A stretch of 40,855 nucleotides of DNA from PALSA-1006 sp964532405 (GCA_964532405.1 CAZHIC010000022.1:1-40855), one strand, 5' to 3'; shown: positions 1 to 6,647, counted from the first letter of the stretch. Program-made: numbers and translations. Notes: generated by a model from the sequence alone, not told the origin.

Positions 1-1439
1 CGGGCATGGGCGTACTGGATGTAATACACCGGATTGTCGTTGCTCTGCGATTTGGCGAGGTCGATGTCGAACACCAGTTGCGAATCGGGATGGCGCGCGG
101 CAAGAAAATAGCGCGTGGCATCACAACCCACTTCGTCGATCAGGTCGCGCAAGGTGACGTAGCTGCCCGCGCGCTTGGAAATCTTCACCTCTTCGCCGTT
201 CTTCAGCACCGTCACCATCTGGTGCAACACGTAATCCGGCCAGCCCTTAGGGATGCCCGCACCCAGCGCCTGCAAACCAGCGCGCACGCGGGTGATGGTG
301 CTGTGGTGATCGGAACCCTGCTCGTTGATGACGCGCTCGAAACCGCGCCGCCATTTGTCCAAGTGGTAAGCCACGTCCGGCACGAAGTAGGTGTAACCGC
401 CGTCGCTCTTACGCATCACGCGGTCTTTATCGTCGCCGAAATCGGTGGTGCGCAACCACAACGCATTGTCCTGCTCGTAGGTGTGGCCGCTGGCGATGAG
501 CTTCTGCACCGTCTCTTCCACTTTGCCGTCGGTGTACAACGCCGACTCCAGCGAGAACACATCGAACTCCACCTGAAACGCGCGCAAATCCAAATCCTGC
601 TCGCGGCGCAAATAGGCCACGGCGAAATGGCGGATCGCTTCGGCATCGTTCGCATCGCCTTTGCCTGTGGTGTGCTGGTCGTGCGCCCCCGACACGTTAC
701 TGGCGAAGCCAGCCGTTTGCGGGAGGGGGCGTGGGGACGGCCCACTCCCATCTTGGAATCTCGCGCTTGGTGTAGGGCCGTCCGCTTCGACGGTTTCTTT
801 TGCCATGTAGCTGCGCGCCACATCCGCAATGTAATCGCCGCGATACCCAGACTCAGGCCAGGATGGATCGTCCGGGGTGACACCCTTGCAGCGCAATTGC
901 ACGGACAGCGTGAGGTTGTCGATTTGCGCACCCGCATCGTTGTAGTAAAACTCGCGCGTCACATTCCAGCCCGCCGCACGCAGCACATTGCACAAGCAAT
1001 CGCCCACCGCCGCACCGCGCCCGTGGCCGACATGCAAAGGGCCGGTCGGATTAGCGGAAACAAACTCCACTCCCACCTTGCGCCCGCCACCGACATGCAC
1101 ATGGCCGTAACCCGCACCCGCCTGTAACACCCCATGCACCACATCCTGCTTCGCGGCAGTGGTGATGAACACATTGATAAAACCCGCACCCGCGATCTCG
1201 ACTTTCTCGATAACTTCGGACTTCGGCAGCACCGCGATCAGCGCATTCGCAATATCGCGCGGCGATTTGCGCAACGGCTTGGCCAACTGCATCGCCAGAT
1301 TGCAGGCGTAATCGCCATGCGAAGCCTGCTTGGGACGTTCAATGAGAATGATCGCGCCAACATAATCGGGCGCAACCTCGCGCAAAGCCTGCGCGAACAA
1401 ATCGGATAAATGGGATTTGAAATTTAAAACAGCGGACAT
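1..1439 (-). CDS. argS: Arginyl-tRNA synthetase, C-terminus cut by window start
   Basis: Charges tRNA-Arg with arginine in the cytoplasm. The minus frame opens with ATG at 1439 and runs without a stop to base 1, so about 479 N-terminal codons are present and the anticodon-binding domain is missing. The class I HIGH-type motif appears as HVGH within SANPTGPLHVGHG, and the KMSK-type motif as KISKRAG near 165-185. The N-terminal additional domain precedes HIGH. The frame is undisturbed, but between MAKETVEAD and GDANDAEAIRHFAVAYL there is an extra stretch of very roughly 35-40 residues that I do not recall in other ArgS proteins (see the repeat at 700-749). Identity is certain; whether the insertion is tolerated is inference from the intact frame. 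Confidence 0.95.
   Translation of the reverse strand, partial: MSAVLNFKSHLSDLFAQALREVAPDYVGAIILIERPKQASHGDYACNLAMQLAKPLRKSPRDIANALIAVLPKSEVIEKVEIAGAGFINVFITTAAKQDVVHGVLQAGAGYGHVHVGGGRKVGVEFVSANPTGPLHVGHGRGAAVGDCLCNVLRAAGWNVTREFYYNDAGAQIDNLTLSVQLRCKGVTPDDPSWPESGYRGDYIADVARSYMAKETVEADGPTPSARFQDGSGPSPRPLPQTAGFASNVSGAHDQHTTGKGDANDAEAIRHFAVAYLRREQDLDLRAFQVEFDVFSLESALYTDGKVEETVQKLIASGHTYEQDNALWLRTTDFGDDKDRVMRKSDGGYTYFVPDVAYHLDKWRRGFERVINEQGSDHHSTITRVRAGLQALGAGIPKGWPDYVLHQMVTVLKNGEEVKISKRAGSYVTLRDLIDEVGCDATRYFLAARHPDSQLVFDIDLAKSQSNDNPVYYIQYAHA
700..749. repeat. Hairpin-rich in-frame insertion inside argS
   Basis: Two inverted repeats sit side by side in the argS coding region: CTGGC-GAA-GCCAG at 700-712, and GGGAGGGGGC (721-730) with GCCCACTCCC (740-749), nine of ten bases pairing. 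They encode the Gly/Pro/Ser-rich stretch that interrupts the usual ArgS sequence. This looks like a small palindromic element lodged in frame; that it is repeated elsewhere in the genome is untested. Confidence 0.55.
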
Positions 1440-1654
1440 GAAACAGCACCTTTTAAGAGGCGCGGATTATAGCATTGGGGCAGCGGCGGGTTGTATGTGC
1501 AAGGTTAGACAACTGAAAGGCTGTTTGCGAATAATTATCTTAACCCGTTTCAGCTAGTCGATCCTCTCCAAAGCAGTCGATCAACGTTTGAAACCCGCCT
1601 GTGCGGCTTTTCGCGCAGGTCTGGCGGAATGATTGGTATACATCAGTGTGGCAT

Positions 1655-2209
1655 TCACAGTGGCATATTGCCCTTTTCCCATTCCTCGCAATATTCAATA
1701 TACGTACTATCAAATACAGCATCTAAGCTGGGAATTTTGACTAAACAGATCGATAGTAATACTAGCGGATACTGAGTCGGCGACTCAGGGACGACCTTCG
1801 CCCATTCCGATGCATTTCGCAACCACCCCATTACTCGCAATGGTTCACCAATGCGTATGAAAGATTGTCTTTTTATTGGAAACGCAAACATAACTCGGAT
1901 AGCTGTTCCCGAATTTTCATCCAAGGACAGCTCAATAATAGGCTGTCCTCTAGAATTGGTAATAGCAGATTTAATTTTTCCTTCAATTGAAACGCCATGT
2001 CCATCCCATTGTTCTGGATTGGCATAAGCTTCTTGAATTGACTTTGCAAAGTTTATAACGGGAAAGGGCTGATTCAAGGGGGGCAAAGGCATGCTCCTTA
2101 ATGGAGTCGCTCTTTTCAAATTTGATTCAGCTAATGTTGGTAATGGTGATAATCCAAGGATTATCAGTGACAAGAAAGTTGCTAAAGCGTTCCGGAAAGA
2201 AGGGCTCAT
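1655..2209 (-). CDS. Secreted hypothetical protein, possible OB-fold
   Basis: Predicted 184-residue protein that I do not recognise. Residues 1-27 form a clear signal peptide (Arg6, hydrophobic core, PLPTLA before a likely cleavage), so it is probably periplasmic. The middle part (WDGHGVSIEGKI followed by a beta-rich stretch ending in VMFAFPIKR) resembles a small OB-fold nucleic-acid or ligand-binding barrel, but this is only a visual impression. It is AT-richer than argS and stands alone between argS and the toxin-antitoxin island. The stop overlaps a short open frame at 1540-1722 that I do not believe. Confidence 0.6.
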   Translation of the reverse strand: MSPSFRNALATFLSLIILGLSPLPTLAESNLKRATPLRSMPLPPLNQPFPVINFAKSIQEAYANPEQWDGHGVSIEGKIKSAITNSRGQPIIELSLDENSGTAIRVMFAFPIKRQSFIRIGEPLRVMGWLRNASEWAKVVPESPTQYPLVLLSICLVKIPSLDAVFDSTYIEYCEEWEKGNMPL

Positions 2210-2260
2210 ATAACAGGATTCAAAGAGGACAAGTTCAGATTCATTTTTACGAACGCTCCA

Positions 2261-2656
2261 TCAACCCGCTTGCCCTGCATGTTGCGCCGCCTCGATCCCC
2301 GCCCGTGCTAGGAAACCTGAACGCGATTCGCCCGCACGCTTGGCCGCATCATCAATCAAGGTAAGCACCCTGTTCACACGCTCGGTGGTGTCTTCCAGTC
2401 TGATTAAATCGAGTTCGACTAATGCCCAGACACCGTCCGCATAATCGGGATTGCTTTGGTGATGCTCAATGGGATGCACAGCGGGCAGCGCTTCGCCCCC
2501 TAGCAACAATCCTTCAATGTGGCACTCCACCGCTTCGTGCGCCATCTCTAGCGCCTCATCCAATGTTTCGCTTGCCGAGAAACAACCGGGCAGATCGGGA
2601 ACGGTTACGCCGTAATCGCTGTTCTTGTCTTTGTGAATCACAATCGGGTAACGCAT
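2261..2656 (-). CDS. HicB-family antitoxin-like protein, orphan
   Basis: A 131-residue protein. The N-terminal half (MRYPIVIHKDKNSDYGVTVP, then DLPGCFSASETLDEALEMA) is the partial RNase-H-like fold of HicB antitoxins. The C-terminal part (ERVNRVLTLIDDAAKRAG) looks like a ribbon-helix-helix DNA-binding segment. The ATG at 2656 is chosen because AAGGAA lies a few bases upstream; an in-frame upstream extension to 2704 has no such site. HicB normally neutralises the mRNA-cleaving HicA toxin and represses its own operon, but no hicA-like gene is next to it. Upstream there is only the 3' scrap of a yhaV toxin gene (2724-2790). It may be a residual antitoxin or a stand-alone regulator. Confidence 0.8.
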   Translation of the reverse strand: MRYPIVIHKDKNSDYGVTVPDLPGCFSASETLDEALEMAHEAVECHIEGLLLGGEALPAVHPIEHHQSNPDYADGVWALVELDLIRLEDTTERVNRVLTLIDDAAKRAGESRSGFLARAGIEAAQHAGQAG

Positions 2657-2723
2657 GGTTATTTCCTTAGTCAATCTGCCGCAGACATTCGGATTGTGTA
2701 CCAACTAACAGTGCTCGCTCGCA

Positions 2724-2790
2724 TTATTTTCTACCGAGCCGCTTACTCGCACGCTTCGCCTCACTCAACAGACTCGGCCAATCATCCAAC
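2724..2790 (-). pseudogene. 3' remnant of a yhaV toxin gene
   Basis: The minus strand reads L-D-D-W-P-S-L-L-S-E-A-K-R-A-S-K-R-L-G-R-K-stop (TAA at 2724-2726). This is nearly the same as the last 20 codons of the intact yhaV at 4137-4622 (DDWLSLLDEAKRASKRLGKK). By eye the nucleotide match is about 49 of 59 bases between 2729-2787 and 4142-4200. The match ends just before the AAGGGG-type direct repeat at 2795. No further yhaV sequence was seen upstream, so this is a truncated second copy of the toxin gene. Confidence 0.75.
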
Positions 2791-2794
2791 GATT

Positions 2795-2811
2795 AAGGGG
2801 TCAGGTTCGCA
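2795..2811 (+). repeat. Direct repeat, left copy, flanking vapBC
   Basis: AAGGGGTCAGGTTCGCA matches AAGGGGATAGGTTCGCA at 3644-3660 in 15 of 17 positions and in the same orientation. The pair brackets the vapB-vapC module. This copy starts where similarity to yhaV ends. Confidence 0.6.
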
Positions 2812-2907
2812 ATGATTCACGCCGCCTTCCGCCCCAGCCCCTCAGCCACATTGGAGCAGCATTCAATGACTTGGTGATTTGGATAGCAATGAATCCCGAT
2901 TGAAATT

Positions 2908-3327
2908 TCAGCCGAATCTTTTTACACCCGCCTTCTTGGCGGCCTTCTGCAAATCTTCATCGAGCGTGGCCAGCGCCATGCCTTGCCGCAAGGCTAGTTC
3001 GAGGTAAGAAGCATCATAGGCGGATAGTTTGTAGCGTCGTGCAAGTTGAAGCGTATCGGGCAGTGTGTGTGCGAATGTGGCCGAGTCCACTTCAATATCC
3101 ACTCCTTCCAGCATCTCAAGAAATGTGCCGCTACGCGCCTCGGTCACAAGGCCTTTTGCTTCTGCTCTGGCAATGACATTTGCCACCTCAAGACCCCATG
3201 TCACGGGCACAAGAGCGTTGTCATGTTTCATCGCATCAAGCACTTTTCCTGCATAGGTAATTTCCTGCGGTTTGCCATCACCGAAAAACCAACGCATGGT
3301 CACCGAGTTATCAAGAACGAAACTCAC
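2908..3327 (-). CDS. vapC: VapC-type PIN-domain toxin
   Basis: A 139-residue PIN-domain ribonuclease, the toxin of a type II pair; VapC enzymes cleave tRNA or rRNA in a Mg-dependent way. The acidic active-site set is visible: Asp6 in FVLDNS, Glu47 in WGLEVANV, Asp105 in AYDASYLELA and Asp123 in TLDEDL. Length is normal for the family. The ATG overlaps the stop of the antitoxin gene by four bases (ATGA, 3324-3327), typical of translational coupling. The module has its own promoter (3595-3629) and lies between two direct repeats, suggesting it arrived as a unit. All catalytic residues are present, so the toxin is probably functional. Confidence 0.9.
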   Translation of the reverse strand: MSFVLDNSVTMRWFFGDGKPQEITYAGKVLDAMKHDNALVPVTWGLEVANVIARAEAKGLVTEARSGTFLEMLEGVDIEVDSATFAHTLPDTLQLARRYKLSAYDASYLELALRQGMALATLDEDLQKAAKKAGVKRFG

Positions 3328-3566
3328 GCACGCCCCTCTTCAATGAGCGCTTTGATGTCCACTCCACGAATCGGATCTGCCCGCATGAATGCCTTGAGTT
3401 TTTCTGCTGCCGCAACCTTGTTCTTTACTTTTGCTCCCAAGCTGGGCACCAAATCCGCAATGGGCTCTCCACGATTAGTGATGGTAAAGCTCTTCCCGGT
3501 TTTTACCTGCCGTAACAATTCGGGGAGCTTGGTTTTCGCTTCATATGATCCAATTTCAATCTTCAT
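3324..3566 (-). CDS. vapB: VapB/Phd-type antitoxin
   Basis: An 80-residue antitoxin of the Phd/YefM-like group. The N-terminal MKIEIGSYEAKTKLPELL and the following GKSFTITNRGEPIADLVP form the dimeric DNA-binding fold; the C-terminal RADPIRGVDIKALIEEG is the usual toxin-wrapping tail. ATG at 3566 has a strong GGAGGG ribosome binding site, so the in-frame extension to 3686 is not used. It is expected to block the PIN toxin encoded four bases later and to repress the operon through the TAGACCAG repeats in its promoter. Confidence 0.9.
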   Translation of the reverse strand: MKIEIGSYEAKTKLPELLRQVKTGKSFTITNRGEPIADLVPSLGAKVKNKVAAAEKLKAFMRADPIRGVDIKALIEEGRA

Positions 3567-3594
3567 GACACCCTCCTGCACTATGCGCTTGATG

Positions 3595-3629
3595 TAGACC
3601 AGTATATAGACCAGCCTATTTAAAATCAA
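3595..3629 (-). promoter_or_regulatory. vapBC promoter with tandem operator repeats
   Basis: On the minus strand a -35 TTGATT (3624-3629) and a -10 TATACT (3601-3606) are separated by exactly 17 bp. Two copies of TAGACCAG (plus-strand positions 3595-3602 and 3607-3614) are 12 bp apart and overlap the -10, about one helical turn. This is the expected place for VapB-VapC autorepression. It is a pattern match only. Confidence 0.6.
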
Positions 3630-3643
3630 TTCCGTTAGTTCGA

Positions 3644-3660
3644 AAGGGGATAGGTTCGCA
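3644..3660 (+). repeat. Direct repeat, right copy, flanking vapBC
   Basis: AAGGGGATAGGTTCGCA, the partner of 2795-2811. It lies upstream of the vapBC promoter and just beyond the 3' end of the broken hicB-like gene. Confidence 0.6.
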
Positions 3661-3667
3661 CTGTTTT

Positions 3668-4101
3668 CTACACCGCCCTCGGACACAAACGCAACACCCG
3701 CATATTCGAGCTCACGCCCTCTGCTTTGGCCCTCTGCTTTGGCCCTCTGCTTTGGCCCTCTGTTTTGGCACGCTCCTCTAACTTGGCATGAACTGATTTC
3801 GGCAAACGCGTAATGAATTTACGGACACTTCCGGCACGGTGTCGGGGCGATAGAACGGTGCTGAAATTTCCTTGCTTGCATCTTTGCGCACGGATACCCA
3901 AGTCTTGAAAGCATCCTTGTCATTGGCAACAGCCTCGGCTTCTGTCGCGCCATCCGACATGCAACCGGGAAGATCGGGAAAGGTGATTAAGAATCCGCCG
4001 CCGTCTTCTTCTTTCGGAAGCTGGCTGATGATGTGGAAATACACCTCGAATGGATAAGGCGGTTTGACGTTTTTGATTTTCTTGATGGTCGCGGTGGCCA
4101 T
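3668..4101 (-). pseudogene. Frameshifted HicB-like antitoxin gene
   Basis: The first frame (ATG at 4101, AAGGAG upstream) encodes a HicB fold: FEVYFHIISQLPKEEDGGG, then FLITFPDLPGCMSDGATEAE. After DTVPEVS the reading jumps. The expected continuation KFITRLPKSVHAKLEERAK, a HicB C-terminal helix region, is found in another frame downstream of about 3820, consistent with a one-base loss near 3819-3826. In that second frame the gene runs through four 13-bp tandem repeats and then VSSNMRVLRLCPRAV. A further shift would give VLAFVSEG, closer to the family, so at least two lesions are likely. As written, the first frame stops at 3778. The gene begins 36 bp after yhaV and is probably a decayed passenger of that operon. 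Confidence 0.7.
3716..3767 (+). repeat. Four 13-bp tandem repeats in hicB-like 3' region
   Basis: The unit GCCCTCTGCTTTG occurs at 3716-3728, 3729-3741, 3742-3754 and, with one change, 3755-3767. Thirteen is not a multiple of three, so each gain or loss shifts the reading frame. Three extra units add 39 bases, 13 codons, which keeps the present frame open. Confidence 0.9.
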
Positions 4102-4136
4102 TTCTTTAACTCCTTAACAAACTAATCAGCTACGCT

Positions 4137-4622
4137 TCACTTTTTACCGAGCCGCTTGCTTGCACGCTTCGCTTCATCCAATAAACTCAACCAATCATCC
4201 GGTGGATTTCCGCTTTTCAGTATGCGCTGAAAAACTTGGTAGGCATCGGTATCGCTGCCATATGCGCGCTTGGTGTTTTCGTCGTTGACCCACGCGTAAA
4301 CGATGATTTTGCTCTCTTGGTGGTAGCGAAAAAACAAACGGTATTGCTGGAAAAATTTAGCACGGAACCAGTGTTTTCGGTCATCGCCCAGGATCGCGCC
4401 CTGACGATATTCCGGTCGTGCCGGATTCTGCGGGATCACTTCAAAGGCCAGTTTGTTGATGGCAGCCAAGCGTTTGTTGGCGTTCTTGTTGATATAACCG
4501 CTCGGGTCTTTTTGCTGCAACGCGGCGACTTGGGCAGTCAGGGCTTCAAGGGGATCGAGGAAAAGCGGATGCGCGAAAATCGTCCAGCCATTGATGACCA
4601 AGGCTGAAGACGACTGAGTCAT
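4137..4622 (-). CDS. yhaV: YhaV-type toxin
   Basis: A 161-residue type II toxin of the YhaV family (RelE-like fold), partner of PrlF; in E. coli YhaV is a ribosome-associated mRNA endonuclease. Family hallmarks include INGWTIFAHPLFLDPLEAL at the start, RQGAILGDDRKHWFRAKFF, QQYRLFFRYHQESKIIVYAW and NDENTKRAYGSDTDAY. Length is close to the E. coli protein. The ATG overlaps the prlF stop by four bases (4619-4622). It is followed at 36 bp by a broken hicB-like gene. The C-terminal 20 codons recur as a remnant at 2724-2790, so a second copy once existed here. Confidence 0.93.
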   Translation of the reverse strand: MTQSSSALVINGWTIFAHPLFLDPLEALTAQVAALQQKDPSGYINKNANKRLAAINKLAFEVIPQNPARPEYRQGAILGDDRKHWFRAKFFQQYRLFFRYHQESKIIVYAWVNDENTKRAYGSDTDAYQVFQRILKSGNPPDDWLSLLDEAKRASKRLGKK

Positions 4623-4948
4623 TCGTCTTCAGCCGCCAAAGGCGCATTAAGGTCAACTTTGACTTTTTTTACCCGCGACTTGATGCGCTTGCGCAATCCG
4701 GCATCAATACTTTTTAAGTGTTCGGGGTGACTGGACATGTCGTGCGCCAGAAAACTCAGGAATTGCCCCAGCACCGGATCATTCTCGGTCTCACTGGTTG
4801 CACGCGCCAATAACACGCCACCGTCCGGTTGGATAAGGTAGCTAATCTTGTCGCGCTTACCCAGCTTGAGCGCATGGCGCACCGCATTTGGAACCGTGGT
4901 TTGGTAGCGGTCGGTCAGGGTGGATTCGAGTTTCAGTATGTGAGCCAT
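4619..4948 (-). CDS. prlF: PrlF antitoxin
   Basis: A 109-residue antitoxin with the swapped-hairpin AbrB fold: ESTLTDRYQTTVPNAVRHAL, then LGKRDKISYLIQPDGGVLLA, followed by an acidic/basic tail that contacts the toxin. It is the first gene of a two-gene operon with yhaV. The promoter (4982-5010) contains a perfect 20-bp inverted repeat of the kind AbrB-type dimers bind, so autorepression is likely. The start at 4948 is supported by position and family alignment; the upstream GGGAAG is a modest ribosome binding site. Confidence 0.92.
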   Translation of the reverse strand: MAHILKLESTLTDRYQTTVPNAVRHALKLGKRDKISYLIQPDGGVLLARATSETENDPVLGQFLSFLAHDMSSHPEHLKSIDAGLRKRIKSRVKKVKVDLNAPLAAEDE

Positions 4949-4981
4949 GACGGACTTCCCTTAGTGATACATTCGGCGATC

Positions 4982-5010
4982 ATGGTAATGCGAACGCATT
5001 ACCCCGTCAA
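4982..5010 (-). promoter_or_regulatory. prlF-yhaV promoter with palindromic operator
   Basis: Minus strand -35 TTGACG (5005-5010), 17-bp spacer, -10 TACCAT (4982-4987). A perfect inverted repeat, GGTAATGCG-AA-CGCATTACC (4984-5003), fills the spacer and part of the -10. A dimer bound here would exclude RNA polymerase. Confidence 0.7.
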
Positions 5011-5020
5011 CAATTTAACC

Positions 5021-5845
5021 TTAATCCGCCGCAGGCAACCGTATGGTGTACTGCCCCGACTTCTCGTCGCGCACTACCACCAGTAATTTCTGGCTATGCG
5101 CGTCTTCCACCAATTCCTTGAACGAGCGGTAGCCGTAATACGATTCGGTGAATCCCGGTTTGCGGCGCTGCATGGTGGTCTTGACCATGGAACCCCAAAT
5201 TTTTTCATCCGAGCCGCGTTCGGCGATAAGCGCCTCGACGGTCTCGACGATGAAGTCGAGCGCTTCCTGACGTTTGTCTTCATCAGCCTTCGCAGCTTGC
5301 GGCTTGGCTTTGCCCGCTGCCGGTTTTGCCGGAGCTTTTTTCTCGGCGCGTTTTTGCTTTGCTTCCTGCGCGCGCACTAGGTCGTCGTAGAAAATGAATT
5401 CGTCGCAGTTGGCGCTCAACAAATCCGAGGTCGAATCTTTCACGCCGATGCCAATCACGTACTTGTTGTTCTCGCGCAGCTTGGAAACCAGCGGCGAAAA
5501 ATCGGAATCGCCGCTGATGATGACGAAGGTATCCACGTGAGCTTTGGTGTAGCAGAGGTCGAGCGCGTCCACGACTAGGCGGATGTCGGCGGAGTTTTTA
5601 CCGCTTTGTCTCACATGCGGAATCTCGATCAACTCGAAGGACGCTTCGTGCATGGTCGCCTTGAATTCCTTGTAACGATCCCAATCGCAATAGGCTTTCT
5701 TGACCACGATGCTGCCTTTGAGCAGCAGGCGTTCCAACACTTTCTTGATTTCAAACGGCGCGTACTTGGCGTCGCGCACGCCCAGCGCTACGTTCTCGAA
5801 GTCGCAGAACAGAGCCATGTTGGTGATTTCGGGTTGGGCTGCCAT
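5021..5845 (-). CDS. NYN-domain putative nuclease with C-terminal OST-HTH
   Basis: A 274-residue protein of the NYN (LabA/DUF88, PIN-like) family. The N-terminal domain (residues 8-155) has the metal-binding acids in place: Asp15 and Asn18 in FCDFEN, Asp87 and Asp93 in SADIRLVVDALD, Asp113 and Asp115 in SGDSDFSPL. A Lys/Ala-rich linker (about 160-188) leads to a C-terminal winged-helix OST-HTH/LOTUS-like domain (about 190-270; GFTESYYGYRSFKELVEDA). Such proteins are thought to act on RNA, but the target is unknown. AAGGAG precedes the ATG. It is upstream of, and co-oriented with, prlF-yhaV, which has its own promoter. The product class is sure; the role is not. Confidence 0.85.
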   Translation of the reverse strand: MAAQPEITNMALFCDFENVALGVRDAKYAPFEIKKVLERLLLKGSIVVKKAYCDWDRYKEFKATMHEASFELIEIPHVRQSGKNSADIRLVVDALDLCYTKAHVDTFVIISGDSDFSPLVSKLRENNKYVIGIGVKDSTSDLLSANCDEFIFYDDLVRAQEAKQKRAEKKAPAKPAAGKAKPQAAKADEDKRQEALDFIVETVEALIAERGSDEKIWGSMVKTTMQRRKPGFTESYYGYRSFKELVEDAHSQKLLVVVRDEKSGQYTIRLPAAD

Positions 5846-5883
5846 GTGTATCTCCTTTTTTCAAGCTTGAATAAAATGAAACT

Positions 5884-6030
5884 CTACTTGTCCTGTAGGA
5901 GCTGGCCTAGGCCGTGTTCGGCGCTGATGCGGCCGTCGAATTTAGCCACGACTTTGTACACGATGCGGTTGACGTCGTGCTCGTGCTGTTCGATGAAAGC
6001 ATTGTTTTGCGCTGCATCCAGCATGGAGTG
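5884..6030 (-). pseudogene. C-terminal remnant of FAD-linked oxidase (GlcD/D-lactate dehydrogenase type)
   Basis: About 50 codons reading DVNRIVYKVVAKFDG-RISAEHGLGQL and ending in TAG at 5884-5886. This is the C-terminal signature of glycolate oxidase GlcD and D-lactate dehydrogenase, where a histidine in the SAEHG motif lies at the active site. The FAD-binding domain and most of the protein are absent, so it is a scrap. Directly upstream on the minus strand (about 6024-6110) another frame reads MREHEDVILSLATIVAKEA, which may be a second gene fragment that I cannot name. Confidence 0.65.
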
Positions 6031-6148
6031 CGGCGACCTCCCCGGTGAACACCGCTTCCTTGGCAACGATGGTTGCCAAGGAGAGGATCACGTCTTCATG
6101 TTCCCTCATGTTGGGCGGCAATCAACACCACCGGGTTTGTGTGGGCGA

Positions 6149-6526
6149 TCAATAGCCAGTTTTGACGTGTACATCGGGCAAACTCTCACCATCGGCAATC
6201 AGCATCCAGATCAACATGGCGATACTTTCTGTGGCGATCACGGTGTGGCGGTTGCCGGATGCCATCATTTTTTCTCTGAGTTCTTGGCGCACCGCGGGTA
6301 GTCCGGTCAGGTCGAATAAGATGTCGATGTCGTCACCCTTTGCCATCAATTGGTTGATGTTCAAATTCTGCACGCCGTGCGTCTTGGCCAAGACCGTACC
6401 GGATGTCTCCCCTTTTTCCGCGACCGCCACGATTTCGATACCTTTATCGGCCCGGCCCAGTAGTTTTTCCAAAAATACCGAACCCACTCTACCCAGCCCC
6501 ACGATTGCGATTGATTGCTTTTGCAT
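6149..6526 (-). CDS. Short Rossmann-fold NAD(P)-binding protein
   Basis: A 125-residue protein. GLGRVGSVFLEKLL at residues 9-22 is the dinucleotide-binding glycine motif, followed by IEIVAVAEK at the second strand. LFDLTGLPAVRQELREK and the IWMLIAD end resemble the N-terminal half of homoserine dehydrogenase-like proteins, and also small regulatory NAD-binding domains found joined to sensor kinases. No catalytic domain follows, so it is either a stand-alone binding domain or a truncated gene next to the 5884-6110 debris. ATG at 6526 has GGGGAGG upstream; the in-frame extension to 6595 is rejected. Confidence 0.6.
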   Translation of the reverse strand: MQKQSIAIVGLGRVGSVFLEKLLGRADKGIEIVAVAEKGETSGTVLAKTHGVQNLNINQLMAKGDDIDILFDLTGLPAVRQELREKMMASGNRHTVIATESIAMLIWMLIADGESLPDVHVKTGY

Positions 6527-6647
6527 GTTACCTCCCCTTGTGGTTAAAAAATGAACCCAACTTTTATGTGCAAACAACAGATACGACAACTTCAAATCGC
6601 GAGCCGTAGCAACGCCTTTGTCCGGCGCGCCGCCCGTGCCATGTTGG

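Noticed and set aside
1540..1722. Short minus-strand open frame overlapping the 3' end of the secreted hypothetical gene
   Set aside because: No ribosome binding site, overlap of 68 bp, and composition unlike a protein.
2815..2907. Small gene between the hicB-like gene and vapC
   Set aside because: No open frame with a ribosome binding site was seen; the 93 bp hold no recognisable feature.
3716..3767. CRISPR-like repeat array
   Set aside because: The 13-bp units are contiguous with no spacers; this is a simple tandem repeat inside a gene remnant.
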